Positions 7,744-15,464 of a DNA stretch of 64,000 nt are shown one piece after another. Below the pieces are notes generated by a model. It worked only from the letters and a program-made list of their open reading frames with translations. It was not told the DNA's origin and did not search any database. The translations under genes were made by a program, and so were the position numbers. The stretch comes from Chloroflexota bacterium (GTDB lineage Bacteria; Chloroflexota; Anaerolineae; Anaerolineales; Villigracilaceae). The stretch lies in NCBI GenBank assembly GCA_019873655.1, contig JAIOAU010000007.1, positions 1 through 64,000 on the forward strand, given 5' to 3'. Each line of letters opens with the position of its first letter. Within the stretch, counting starts at the first letter, position 1.

Positions 7744-9030
7744 ATGTCCCAACCCATCACCCGCGCCACACTTGCTAACGGCCTGCTCGTCCTGCTGAAG
7801 GAAATCCACACCGCCCCGCTGACCAGTTTCTGGATCTGGTACCGCGTCGGCTCGCGCGACGAACCGACCGGACGGACGGGAATCTCCCACTGGGTCGAAC
7901 ACATGCAGTTCAAGGGAACGCCGCGTTTTCCTCCCGGCGTCCTCGACAAAGCCATCTCCCGAGACGGCGGCTTCTGGAACGCCATGACCTTCTTGGATTG
8001 GACGACCTACTACGAAACCATGCCGGCCGACAAAATCGACCTGGCCCTGCGCCTGGAAGCCGACCGGATGACCAATTGCACCTACGAGGTCCAGGAAGTC
8101 GAATCGGAACGGACGGTCATCATCTCCGAGCGCGAAGGCAACGAAAACGAGCCGCTCTTCCGGCTGGGAGAGGCCGTCCAGAACGCCGCCTTCCGCGTCC
8201 ATCCCTATCATCACGAAGTCATCGGCGACATGGCCGACCTGCACGCCATCCGCCGCGACGACCTCTACCAGCACTACCGCGCCTACTACGCCCCCAACAA
8301 CGCCGTCATCGCCGTCGCTGGCGATTTCGAGACCGGCCAGATGCTCGACCGTCTGCGCGAACTCTTCGAGCCGATTCCGCCGGTCGAGCCGCCTGCCCGT
8401 CTCTACCGCCCCGAACCGCCTCCGCAGGGCGAACACCGCCTGACCCTCGAAGGCCCCGGCGAGACCACCTACCTCCAAATCTGCTACCGCGCCCCGGCCG
8501 GCAACGACCCCGATTTCTTCCCCCTGACCGTCCTCGACAGCCTGCTGACCGGCCCCACCAGCCTCAACATGTTCGGCGGCGGCGGGATTTCCAACAAGAC
8601 CTCGCGCCTGTACCAGGCGCTGGTCGAAAGAGACTTGGCCGTCTCGGTCAGCGGCGGCCTGTTCGTCACGGCCGACCCCTTCCTGTACACCATCACCATC
8701 ACCGTCCACCCCCAGCGCAAGGCCGAAGAAGCCCTGGCCGCCTTCGACGAGCAAATCAAGCGCATCCAGGACGAACCCGTCCCGGAGGAAGAGGTTCGGC
8801 GGGCCATCAAACAGGCGCGGGCGCTGTTTGCCTACGGCTCCGAAAACGTCACCAACCAGGCCTACTGGCTGGGGCAGGCCGAGATGTTCGCCACGTACGA
8901 TTGGTTCCTGAACTATTTGAAAAAGTTGGCGCGGGTCACCCCGGCCGGGATTCAGGAAATCGCCCGTCGTCTGCTGCGCCCGCAAAACCGGGTCGTGGGC
9001 GTTTACCTGCCCAGCGGAGGCGCGGCATGA
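7744..9030 (+). CDS. M16 family zinc metallopeptidase (catalytic subunit)
   Basis: The product has 428 residues. The inverted zinc motif HxxEH is visible as HWVEH (about residues 54-58), with the distal Glu in VESERTVIISERE about 75 residues later. These are the ligands and catalytic base of the pitrilysin/PqqF family. Two M16 halves follow. There is no signal peptide. Its stop overlaps the start of the next gene (ATGA), which encodes a non-catalytic M16 partner; such pairs usually make a heterodimer like mitochondrial processing peptidase or PqqF/G-type proteins. The ATG at 7744 has a GTGGAG site. The substrate is unknown. Confidence 0.9.
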   Translation: MSQPITRATLANGLLVLLKEIHTAPLTSFWIWYRVGSRDEPTGRTGISHWVEHMQFKGTPRFPPGVLDKAISRDGGFWNAMTFLDWTTYYETMPADKIDLALRLEADRMTNCTYEVQEVESERTVIISEREGNENEPLFRLGEAVQNAAFRVHPYHHEVIGDMADLHAIRRDDLYQHYRAYYAPNNAVIAVAGDFETGQMLDRLRELFEPIPPVEPPARLYRPEPPPQGEHRLTLEGPGETTYLQICYRAPAGNDPDFFPLTVLDSLLTGPTSLNMFGGGGISNKTSRLYQALVERDLAVSVSGGLFVTADPFLYTITITVHPQRKAEEALAAFDEQIKRIQDEPVPEEEVRRAIKQARALFAYGSENVTNQAYWLGQAEMFATYDWFLNYLKKLARVTPAGIQEIARRLLRPQNRVVGVYLPSGGAA

Positions 9031-10310
9031 ACCGAAACCGCCGTCCCGTCCCCGCCTCCCTGCCCGGGCCGGAAGACATTTTCCGCGTAACGCTGCCCAA
9101 TGGAATCACCATCCTGGCGCGCGCCAACGACAACAGCCCGTCGGTGGTCATCAGCGGCTACCTGCTGGCCGGCAGCCTGTTCGACCCGGATGAATACCTC
9201 GGACTGGCCGACTTCACCGCCGCCGCCCTGCTGCGCGGCACCGAGAACTATTCCATGCAGCGCCTGTACAACGCCCTCGAATCGGTCGCGGCCAGCCTGG
9301 CCTTCAACGCCAGCGTCCACACCGCCGGCTTTCATGGCCGCTGCCTGGCCGAGGATCTCCCGCTGCTGCTCGAACTGCTGGCCGAGGCGCTCCGCCGCCC
9401 CGTCTTCCCCGACGATCAAGTGGAAAAACTGCGCGCCCGCCTGCTCACCGACCTGGCCATCCGCGCCCAGGACACGGGCGAGATGGCCAGCCTGACCTTC
9501 GACGAAATCGTCTACGCCGGCCACCCCTACCGCCGCCCCGAAGACGGCTACCCCGAAACCATCCAGGCCATCGAGCGCCAGCGCCTGGCCGATTTCCACC
9601 GCCGACATTACGGGCCGCGCGGCATGGTCATCGCCGTCGTCGGGGCGGTGCAGCCGCGCCGGGCGGCGGCGCAAATCGAAAAAGTGCTGGGCGACTGGTC
9701 GAATCCCGAACAGCCCGATCCGCCGCCTCTGCCTCCCCTCCAGCCCCTCAAGAAGACGGTCGAGCGGCGGGTCAAAATTCCCGGCAAATCGCAAAGCGAC
9801 CTGGTCATCGGCGCCGCCGGCCCCAGCCGCCTGGACCCCGAGTTCCACGCCGCCGCCCTGGGCAACTCGATCCTGGGGCAATTCGGCATGATGGGACGGA
9901 TCGGCGAGGTGGTGCGCGAAAAATCCGGCCTGGCCTATTACGCCTATTCCTCCCTCAGCGCCGGCGTCGGCCCCGGCTCGTGGGAGGTCAGCGCCGGCGT
10001 CAACCCGCGCAACGTGCGCAAGGCGCTCGACTTGGTGCAAGCCGAGATCGCCCGCTTCGTGAAAGAGGGCGTCAGCGCCGAGGAACTGGCCGACAGCCAG
10101 TCCAATTTCATCGGCCGCCTGCCGCTCTCGCTCGAATCCAACGCCGGAGTCGCCGGCGCGCTCATCAACATCGAACGCTTCGGCCTCGGCCTGGACTACT
10201 ACCGCCGCTACGCCGACCTCATCCGCGCCGTCACGCCCGAGCAGGTGGTCGAAGCCGTCCGCAAATACCTTGACCCCGACCGGCTGGCAATTGCCATCGC
10301 CGGGCCTTAA
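9027..10310 (+). CDS. M16 family peptidase-like protein, non-catalytic partner
   Basis: The 427-residue paralog of the preceding peptidase keeps the overall M16 fold. At the position of HxxEH it reads LADFTAAALLRG, so the zinc site is gone. The C-terminal half retains the R/Y substrate-binding region seen as GRIGEVVREKSGLAYYAYS. This is the usual division of labour in two-subunit M16 proteases, where the inactive subunit helps form the closed chamber. It starts at ATG 9027 within the stop of the upstream gene, which implies coupled translation and equal amounts. acpS follows by 3 bases. Confidence 0.88.
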   Translation: MNRNRRPVPASLPGPEDIFRVTLPNGITILARANDNSPSVVISGYLLAGSLFDPDEYLGLADFTAAALLRGTENYSMQRLYNALESVAASLAFNASVHTAGFHGRCLAEDLPLLLELLAEALRRPVFPDDQVEKLRARLLTDLAIRAQDTGEMASLTFDEIVYAGHPYRRPEDGYPETIQAIERQRLADFHRRHYGPRGMVIAVVGAVQPRRAAAQIEKVLGDWSNPEQPDPPPLPPLQPLKKTVERRVKIPGKSQSDLVIGAAGPSRLDPEFHAAALGNSILGQFGMMGRIGEVVREKSGLAYYAYSSLSAGVGPGSWEVSAGVNPRNVRKALDLVQAEIARFVKEGVSAEELADSQSNFIGRLPLSLESNAGVAGALINIERFGLGLDYYRRYADLIRAVTPEQVVEAVRKYLDPDRLAIAIAGP

Positions 10311-10313
10311 GCC

Positions 10314-10685
10314 ATGAAACTCAAAACCGGAATCGACCTGATCGAAATCCCGCGCCTGCGCGCCGCCCTGGAGCGTTTCGGCGAACGCTTTCTGGAACGC
10401 ATCTTCACCGACCATGAAATTGCCGACTGCCGCGGACGGCCCGAGGCCCTGGCCGCCTGCTTCGCTGCCAAAGAGGCCGCCTCGAAGGCCCTCGGCACCG
10501 GAATCGGACCGATCGGCTGGCGCGAGGTCGAGGTGCGCCACCATCCCAGCGGCGAACCTTACCTGACGCTGTACGGGCGCGCCGCGGACATCGCCGCCCG
10601 GCTGGGCCTGACAGCCTGGTCCGTCAGCCTGACTCACAGCCGCGAAATGGCCGCCGCGGTCGTCGTCGCCCTCGGTCCGGGCTGA
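10314..10685 (+). CDS. acpS: Holo-[acyl-carrier-protein] synthase
   Basis: The product has 123 residues, the usual AcpS size. It transfers phosphopantetheine from CoA to the serine of ACP in the cytoplasm. The signature is clear: TGIDLIEIPRL at residues 5-15 with the Mg-binding Asp, and FAAKEAASKALG in the middle with the conserved Lys-Glu. The C-terminal VSLTHSREMAAAVVV is also typical. It follows the M16 pair after three bases, so it is probably cotranscribed with it. The assignment is secure. Confidence 0.95.
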   Translation: MKLKTGIDLIEIPRLRAALERFGERFLERIFTDHEIADCRGRPEALAACFAAKEAASKALGTGIGPIGWREVEVRHHPSGEPYLTLYGRAADIAARLGLTAWSVSLTHSREMAAAVVVALGPG

Positions 10686-10711
10686 CGGACGCGCCTCTCT
10701 TCGTTCGAATC

Positions 10712-10744
10712 GAAAGTCTCCACGGCCTCTACGTGGAGACTTTC
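10712..10744. terminator. Strong 13-bp hairpin between convergent genes
   Basis: GAAAGTCTCCACG (10712-10724) pairs perfectly with CGTGGAGACTTTC (10732-10744) around a 7-base loop. It lies between acpS and the convergent 77-residue gene. There is no good T-run on either side, so it may stop transcription weakly or protect 3' ends. Confidence 0.55.
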
Positions 10745-10791
10745 CACACCGGCAAATTTCCCCCTGCATGAGACATGAGAACTGAAAAGGC

Positions 10792-11025
10792 CTAGGCTTG
10801 CTCTTCGACGCCGATCCACAAGTGGCCGGGCAGGATGACGGGATTCGGGCGAACGGTCACTTTGCCCACCCGGTCGGCGGGCGCGGCCGACAGCATGCTC
10901 GGATGCACCAGACACACATCCGGCAGATGGCCGTACTTCTGGCGATAATAGCCCACGGCGCGCTCGATCTTGGCTGCGAGCGCCGTGCGAGGGTCGTCAT
11001 CGAACCACAACATGCCAACGTTCAT
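10792..11025 (-). CDS. Small conserved-looking protein of unknown function
   Basis: The product has 77 residues, starts MNVGMLWFDDDPRTALAAKIERAVGYYRQKYGHLPD and ends in a beta-rich tail with HLWIGVEEQA. No domain is recognised. The start ATG lies inside the stop of the ATPase gene upstream (overlap 11022-11025), so it is translationally coupled to it and probably works with it. Composition and length are those of a real gene: there is a helical N-half, then LPDVCLVHPSML with one Cys. Function unknown. Confidence 0.65.
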   Translation of the reverse strand: MNVGMLWFDDDPRTALAAKIERAVGYYRQKYGHLPDVCLVHPSMLSAAPADRVGKVTVRPNPVILPGHLWIGVEEQA

Positions 11026-11897
11026 GGCAATCTCCTTTCCGGATTCAAGGCCGGGATCCAGAACTTGAGCCAGCCATCCGGCAATTCCAAAAGGTATTCG
11101 CCGGGCATCAGGTCGTCGAGGGCGGCTGCGGGGTCATCGGTCAGGAACTCGGCCAGCGGACGACTGGCAACCCGGGCGTAAATGCGGCTGGAAAAATAGT
11201 CCAGCCAGGCGCGCAACTCGCCTGCCTGGGCCGCTTCGACCGTCGCCGCCGGCCAGATGCGGCGCGAAGGGCCGTAGAGCAGCAGATAGCGCAAATCACG
11301 GCGAATCTCGGGCGTTGCATTCGCCAGCCATTCCAAGCCGTCGATCAGCAAGATGACCCCCGCCCGATGATGACGCGAGGCCTCGGCCCAGGCGCACAAT
11401 TGCCCCAGCAGGCGGGCCATCAAGGGGGGACGAGTCGGCCAAATGCCGAGCGACGACGGATGAGCCTCGAAGGCTTCCCATTCCGCCAGGCGCGGCGTCA
11501 ACACGCCAAACAAAATATCGCCGGGTTCGTCGCCTGCATCCAGGCCGGCAGCCAGGGTTTGCAGCAAAGCGGTCTTGCCGCTGCGGGCGTCGCCCACGAT
11601 GAGCAAGGGGCCAGCCGCGGCCTGCTGTTCCCCGGGAGGGAACAGGTCGTGCAAGAGCGGCGAACCGTCGTCGGCCAGGCCGAGGAAAATCGCCCCGGGA
11701 GGCAGCGGGCCAATCTCCTCGAGCGCCTGATTCAGGTCGGGACGGTCGGGCGGGGAGACCGGCGTCTCGTTCTCCGGAGACGGCGGCGCTTCGGGCGCGG
11801 GGACTTCTTTTGGGGGAGCCTCGCCTCGAAGTTCGGCCTGCAATTCGCGGTAGGCCTGGAAAGCAATTTCGACTTGATCGATAGGCGGCAATTCCAT
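11022..11897 (-). CDS. P-loop ATPase with Pro-rich N-terminus
   Basis: The 291-residue protein has a Pro/Glu-rich disordered stretch (about residues 22-60), then a single P-loop domain. Walker A is GDARSGKTALL and Walker B is VILLIDGLEWL. The arrangement, with LFGVLTPRLAEW after Walker A, is reminiscent of FtsK/EccC-type ATPase modules, but no close family can be named. The ATG at 11897 is preferred over an upstream in-frame start because the extension lacks a ribosome site. It overlaps the 77-residue gene by four bases, so the pair is likely functional. ATP hydrolysis is likely; the task is unknown. Confidence 0.7.
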   Translation of the reverse strand: MELPPIDQVEIAFQAYRELQAELRGEAPPKEVPAPEAPPSPENETPVSPPDRPDLNQALEEIGPLPPGAIFLGLADDGSPLLHDLFPPGEQQAAAGPLLIVGDARSGKTALLQTLAAGLDAGDEPGDILFGVLTPRLAEWEAFEAHPSSLGIWPTRPPLMARLLGQLCAWAEASRHHRAGVILLIDGLEWLANATPEIRRDLRYLLLYGPSRRIWPAATVEAAQAGELRAWLDYFSSRIYARVASRPLAEFLTDDPAAALDDLMPGEYLLELPDGWLKFWIPALNPERRLP

Positions 11898-12012
11898 AAA
11901 ACCAACTCGGCAAAGGAAAGAAAGTTCCAACCGGATCGTCTTGCGGCTTAATAATAGCACAAATGTTCTGTTAAATGCAAGCCCTTTACAAAACTCTAAT
12001 CTTTCCGAGACC

Positions 12013-12041
12013 TTGCCACTCCCCCATCTGTGCGCTATAAT
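12013..12041 (+). promoter_or_regulatory. Sigma70-type promoter for the fmdB-like gene
   Basis: TTGCCA (12013-12018), a 17-base spacer and a perfect TATAAT (12036-12041) precede the start at 12078 by about 37 bases. Confidence 0.7.
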
Positions 12042-12077
12042 CCCGCCGGTCAGTCTCAGAAAGCATCAGGTTGGACT

Positions 12078-12341
12078 ATGCCCGTTTATACGTACCATTG
12101 TGATGCCTGCGGCATCGAATTCGAAAAACAACAAAAGTTCAGCGACGAACCGCTCGTCCGCTGTCCAGAGTGCCGTAAGAAGGCGTTGCGCAAAGTGTAT
12201 TACCCGGTGGGAATCACCTTCAAAGGGTCGGGATTCTACGCTACCGACCACAGATCGCCTTCGGGGCAAACCCACACCCATCATAAAAAAGACGAGCCCA
12301 AGGAGGCCGGAAAAGCCCCCGAAAGCACGCCCAAAGAATAA
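12078..12341 (+). CDS. FmdB-type zinc-ribbon protein
   Basis: The 87-residue protein carries a zinc ribbon with two CxxC knuckles, HCDACGIEFEK (residues 7-17) and CPECRKK (residues 29-35). The phrase VYYPVGITFKGSGFYATD is characteristic of the FmdB/CxxC_CxxC_SSSS family of putative regulators. The tail is hydrophilic, rich in Lys, Glu and His. FmdB was named from formamidase operons, but most members have no proven role. The ATG at 12078 fits the family N-terminus MPxYxYxC. It is monocistronic, with its own promoter and a terminator just downstream. Confidence 0.88.
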   Translation: MPVYTYHCDACGIEFEKQQKFSDEPLVRCPECRKKALRKVYYPVGITFKGSGFYATDHRSPSGQTHTHHKKDEPKEAGKAPESTPKE

Positions 12342-12362
12342 GCGGCCAGGAGATGGCCTCTG

Positions 12363-12391
12363 ACCGGCTCACAGGCGTGGGCCGGTTTTCG
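12363..12391 (+). terminator. Rho-independent terminator of the fmdB-like gene
   Basis: ACCGGCTCAC and GTGGGCCGGT form a 10-bp stem (one G-U pair) around AGGC, followed by TTTTC. Confidence 0.7.
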
Positions 12392-12445
12392 TCTGTTGCG
12401 GCGGAGGAGTCCCCCTGGACAGAAGAGAGAGGAACTATCCCGGCC

Positions 12446-12474
12446 TTGACGATTTTCCTCCAATCGTCTACAAT
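12446..12474 (+). promoter_or_regulatory. Sigma70-type promoter for rplY
   Basis: TTGACG (12446-12451), 17 bases, and TACAAT (12469-12474). The predicted start of transcription leaves a leader of about 85 bases before rplY. Confidence 0.7.
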
Positions 12475-12483
12475 TCGGCCCGC

Positions 12484-12543
12484 TTCCGGCGCACTCGCCG
12501 GAAAATCATTCACAGAGCGAAGGTAATCCCTCCGCCGGAGGGG
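12484..12543 (+). promoter_or_regulatory. Two-hairpin 5' leader of rplY
   Basis: Within the leader, TTCCGGCG/CGCCGGAA (12484-12491/12496-12503) form an 8-bp stem with a 4-base loop. CCCTCC/GGAGGG (12528-12533/12537-12542) form a second short stem just before the ribosome site. Ribosomal protein genes are often autoregulated through leaders; that this one is used so is an inference. Confidence 0.4.
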
Positions 12544-12568
12544 TGAGAGGCGCTCGAGGAAGGTAAAG

Positions 12569-13225
12569 ATGGAGAAAGTCGTATTGAAAGCCGACCGCCG
12601 CAGTGTGACGGGGAAACAGGTCCGCGCCCTGCGCCGGGCGGGAATCCTGCCAGCGGTTCTCTACGGACACAATATGGAGCCGCTGAGCATTTCGCTGAAC
12701 GCCCATGACGCCAGCAAAATCCTGAACCGGTTGACCGCTTCGAGCCTGGTGACGGTGGACGTAGAGGGCAAGGAATATCCGGCTCTGGTGCGCGAACGCC
12801 AGCGCAATCCCATCAAGGGCAACCTGATTCATGTGGATTTCCAGGTCGTCTCGCTGACCGAGAAGATTCGCGCCAACGTGGGCATCGTCATCACCGGCAC
12901 GGCCCCGGCCGTCAAGGATTTCTCGGCCGTCCTGGTCACCACCCTCAACGAACTCGAGGTGGAAGCCTATCCGCAAGACCTGCCGGAACGCATCGTGGTG
13001 GACATCTCGGGCCTGAAGAAGATCGGCGATGGAATCCGGGTGGGCGACCTGGTGTTGTCCGAAAAGGTCACCGTCCTGACCGACGCCGACGAAATGATCA
13101 TCCTGGCCACCGCTCCGAAGGAAGAGGTCCTGGAAGAGGTCACGCCGGAGGCGGCCGCGGTCGAAGAGGCTGCCGAGCCCGAGGTCATCGAAAAGGGCAA
13201 GAAGGAAGAGGAAGGCGAAGAGTAA
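12569..13225 (+). CDS. rplY: 50S ribosomal protein L25 (TL5/Ctc form)
   Basis: The 218-residue protein is the long, two-domain general-stress (Ctc/TL5) form of L25, which binds 5S rRNA. The N-terminal domain shows GKQVRALRRAGILPAVLYG, and RNPIKGNLIHVDF marks the family. The TL5 C-domain follows (residues about 95-185), with an acidic Lys/Glu tail at the end. The ATG at 12569 has a GAGGAAGG site. It is monocistronic between a promoter with a structured leader and a strong terminator. Confidence 0.95.
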   Translation: MEKVVLKADRRSVTGKQVRALRRAGILPAVLYGHNMEPLSISLNAHDASKILNRLTASSLVTVDVEGKEYPALVRERQRNPIKGNLIHVDFQVVSLTEKIRANVGIVITGTAPAVKDFSAVLVTTLNELEVEAYPQDLPERIVVDISGLKKIGDGIRVGDLVLSEKVTVLTDADEMIILATAPKEEVLEEVTPEAAAVEEAAEPEVIEKGKKEEEGEE

Positions 13226-13246
13226 TTCGCTGCTCGTTGGAATCGC

Positions 13247-13283
13247 AACTCCCGGCTTCGTGCAGAGGCCGGGAGTTTGTTTA
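13247..13283 (+). terminator. Rho-independent terminator of rplY
   Basis: AACTCCCGGC (13247-13256) pairs with GCCGGGAGTT (13268-13277) and is followed by TGTTTAT. Confidence 0.8.
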
Positions 13284-13368
13284 TGAATCTCGTTGCATCG
13301 AATTGCACGAAATCATCCAAAAAGGATTGCCCAACGCGCGTCCGCAGATCCAGAGTTGTGGGCTGTGG

Positions 13369-13977
13369 TTAAATCCCCAAAGTATCCAAGAAATTCAACA
13401 CGATCCGGGCGCTGGCCCCCCATAACACTTCGCCATCGTATTCGCGGTAAATCACCACCGGGAAGGGACGCGGCTGACCGGCAGGCGTGACGGGCTGTTC
13501 GGAATAATTTCCGCGCTGCGCCAGCCAGGTCAGCGGGATGGTGAATACCCGCGCCACCTCGCGCGGGGCCGGCCGAAAGGGATACGGCCAGGGAACGACC
13601 CCCACCACCGGCGTGACGCGGTAACGGGTGATGGTGACCACATCATTCAGCCGCCCCAGCAGGCGGACATCCTCCGGCTTCAGCCCAATCTCCTCCTCGA
13701 CCTCGCGCAGGGCGGTCGCTTCGGGGCCGGAATCGCCGGGGTCGCAGGCCCCGCCGGGGAAGGAGACCTGTCCCTTGTGGTGTTCCACCGTCTCGGCGCG
13801 GCGGGTGAACACGATGCGCCACTCCTCGCCGATGCGCGCCAGCGGAATCAGCACCGCCGCGCAGGTCAGCGGGACGCCAGCGTACATCTCGGCGTAGCCG
13901 TCGGTGGAGGCAATCACGCCGGGACGGTAGGCGCGCTGAAGGCGGAGGGAGATTTCGTCTTCGGAGAGAAAAGCCAC
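13369..13977 (-). CDS. NUDIX hydrolase, CoA pyrophosphatase-like
   Basis: The 202-residue protein has a full Nudix box (GX5EX7REUXEEXGU) at GGACDPGD...REVEEEIGL, around residues 76-98. The preceding text FTRRAETVEHHKGQVSFPGG matches the extra signature of CoA diphosphatases (NudL/PCD1 group). It would therefore cleave CoA or acyl-CoA to 3',5'-ADP and phosphopantetheine derivatives. The start is GTG at 13977 and lies inside a short dispersed repeat, with no clear ribosome site; an internal start is possible but would trim the N-terminus. It is the last gene of a leftward group. Confidence 0.85.
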   Translation of the reverse strand: MAFLSEDEISLRLQRAYRPGVIASTDGYAEMYAGVPLTCAAVLIPLARIGEEWRIVFTRRAETVEHHKGQVSFPGGACDPGDSGPEATALREVEEEIGLKPEDVRLLGRLNDVVTITRYRVTPVVGVVPWPYPFRPAPREVARVFTIPLTWLAQRGNYSEQPVTPAGQPRPFPVVIYREYDGEVLWGASARIVLNFLDTLGI

Positions 13978-14004
13978 AGATTACACGGATTACACAGATT
14001 GGAT
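13974..14004. repeat. Short ATTACACGG/ATTACACAG intergenic repeat
   Basis: The spacer before the NUDIX gene reads CACAGATTACACGGATTACACAGATT. This is a near-tandem of a 10-base unit, of a type common in intergenic DNA of large GC-rich genomes. It overlaps the GTG start of the NUDIX gene. Confidence 0.55.
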
Positions 14005-14008
14005 GGAT

Positions 14009-14563
14009 TTATTCGGCCCGCACCGCGCCGCCGCAGTAAGGGCACTCGGCGGTGAACTCGTCCGACCATTCGACCTCGTCGGCGTGGAGCGGCGCGCCGC
14101 AGGCCGGGCAGGCGGTGGGCAGGAGACGGGGACGGGCGGGGGCCGCAACGGCGGGACTTTCGGCAAACCCCGCTGGCAGGGTTTGCTTTAGCCAGGCCTC
14201 GATTTCGGCGGCTTCGGCGGTCAGGCCGCGGGCGTTCAGGTCGGCTGCGGCGCGCCGGGCAGCGTTGAGCAGGCGCGGCCAGCGGCCGCGTGCGGCAAGG
14301 ATGGCCAGTCCCTGTTTCAGGTCGGTCATTCCGGCCGGAATCTGACCGGCGAGAATGCGGCAGCGTCCGGCCTGGAGGAAGAGTTGGGCGTCGTGCGGCA
14401 GGCCGCGGGTCTGGGCGCCGCGCGCCAGTTGTTCGTAGGCCTCAGCCGCGGCCGGGTAATTGCCCGAGGCGAGCAATTCGTTGGCGCGCATCAGCGCCGG
14501 GGGGATGGCCGGCATGACGGCGCGGCGGAAAGGACGGACGAAGGGTCGTCGGCGAAACATCAT
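14009..14563 (-). CDS. Zinc-ribbon protein with helical-repeat domain
   Basis: The 184-residue protein starts with a basic stretch (FRRRPFVRPFRR). About 90 residues of alanine-rich helical repeats of tetratricopeptide style follow (ANELLASGNYPAAAEAYEQLARGA, then RCRILAGQIPAGMTDLKQGL). It ends in a zinc ribbon, CPACGAPL...CPYCGGAVRAE. The start ATG at 14563 overlaps the stop of trmI, so the two are coupled. No named function; a scaffold or adaptor role is only a guess. Confidence 0.7.
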   Translation of the reverse strand: MMFRRRPFVRPFRRAVMPAIPPALMRANELLASGNYPAAAEAYEQLARGAQTRGLPHDAQLFLQAGRCRILAGQIPAGMTDLKQGLAILAARGRWPRLLNAARRAAADLNARGLTAEAAEIEAWLKQTLPAGFAESPAVAAPARPRLLPTACPACGAPLHADEVEWSDEFTAECPYCGGAVRAE

Positions 14564-15423
14564 TCCTCTCCTTCTAAAAACGGTTCCCCGCCGCTCCCCT
14601 GTTCCTCCAGCAACTCCTGTACGCGCCCATCCTCTACCGGTTCGACGCGGCGGGCGAAAATCAGGAAGCCGGTGTGCGCCACCATGCGGTCGGTGGGGCG
14701 CAGGCGGGTCGGTTCGGGTTTGTAGTAACGCAGCAGGATTTCGCACACTTCGACAAAAGCAAAATTCTCGCGCCGAAGGGCGTGAAGCAGATTCTCGACC
14801 TGGTTGAAAGTCGGCAGCAAACTGGCAAAGAAGCCGCCCGGCTTGAGCGCGGCGCGTACATGAGCGACGTAATCCCAGGGGTTGGGGACGTCGAGGAAGA
14901 AGGCGTCGGCGTCGGTTTCGTCGAAGCCCTCGGCGATGTCGCGCAGTTTAAACTCGACGCGTTCCGCCAGGCCGAGACGTTCCAGGTTCTTGCGCGCCAG
15001 GTTCTGGAACTCGGGGCGCTTCTCGTAACTGACGACGCGTCCGCCCGGGCCGACAGCGAAGGCCAGCGCCACGGTCATGGACCCGGAGCCGGTCCCCGCT
15101 TCGAGGACGGTCTGCCCCGGCCCGACCGAGAGATGCGTCAGGATGTAGCCGATGTCCTTCGGGTACATGATTTGCGTGCTGCGCTTCAGGTCGGTCAGAA
15201 TGTCGGCCAGCGAGGGCTGGAGCAGGAAGAACGGACTGCCCTGATGGCTAAAAACCTGACTGCCCCACGGCTTGCCGATGAGGTCGTCATGGTTGAGCAT
15301 GCCGCGGTGCGTATGCATCACGCCGCCGGGGATGAGCGGAAAGATGTAGTATTTGTGCCGCAGGCCGACGAGCAGGGCCAGGTCGCCGGGCTGGGCGTGG
15401 GTGGAGGTGAGATTCCAGGGCAT
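14560..15423 (-). CDS. trmI: tRNA (adenine-58-N1)-methyltransferase
   Basis: The 287-residue protein belongs to the TrmI/GCD14 family, which methylates N1 of A58 in the tRNA T-loop. The N-terminal beta domain includes PGGVMHTHRGMLNHDDLIGKPWG. The Rossmann methyltransferase core has VLEAGTGSGSMTVALA (SAM motif I) and DADAFFLDVPNPWDY, the motif IV that contacts the adenine. The length is right for the bacterial enzyme. It overlaps the downstream zinc-ribbon gene by four bases. m1A58 is associated with thermal stability of tRNA, but the enzyme also occurs in mesophiles. Confidence 0.9.
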   Translation of the reverse strand: MPWNLTSTHAQPGDLALLVGLRHKYYIFPLIPGGVMHTHRGMLNHDDLIGKPWGSQVFSHQGSPFFLLQPSLADILTDLKRSTQIMYPKDIGYILTHLSVGPGQTVLEAGTGSGSMTVALAFAVGPGGRVVSYEKRPEFQNLARKNLERLGLAERVEFKLRDIAEGFDETDADAFFLDVPNPWDYVAHVRAALKPGGFFASLLPTFNQVENLLHALRRENFAFVEVCEILLRYYKPEPTRLRPTDRMVAHTGFLIFARRVEPVEDGRVQELLEEQGSGGEPFLEGEE

Positions 15424-15430
15424 AGAGAGT

Positions 15431-15462
15431 TGAAGGTCAAAAGTTCAAAGTCGAGGAACGAG
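15431..15462. repeat. Short GTCAAAAGTTCAAAGTC-type repeat
   Basis: The 41-base spacer between the S9 peptidase stop and trmI contains GGTCAAAAGTTCAAAGTCG followed by GGAACGAGG; GGAACGAGG(A) recurs across the S9 stop. These are low-complexity intergenic repeats, not coding. Confidence 0.45.
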
Positions 15463-15464
15463 GC

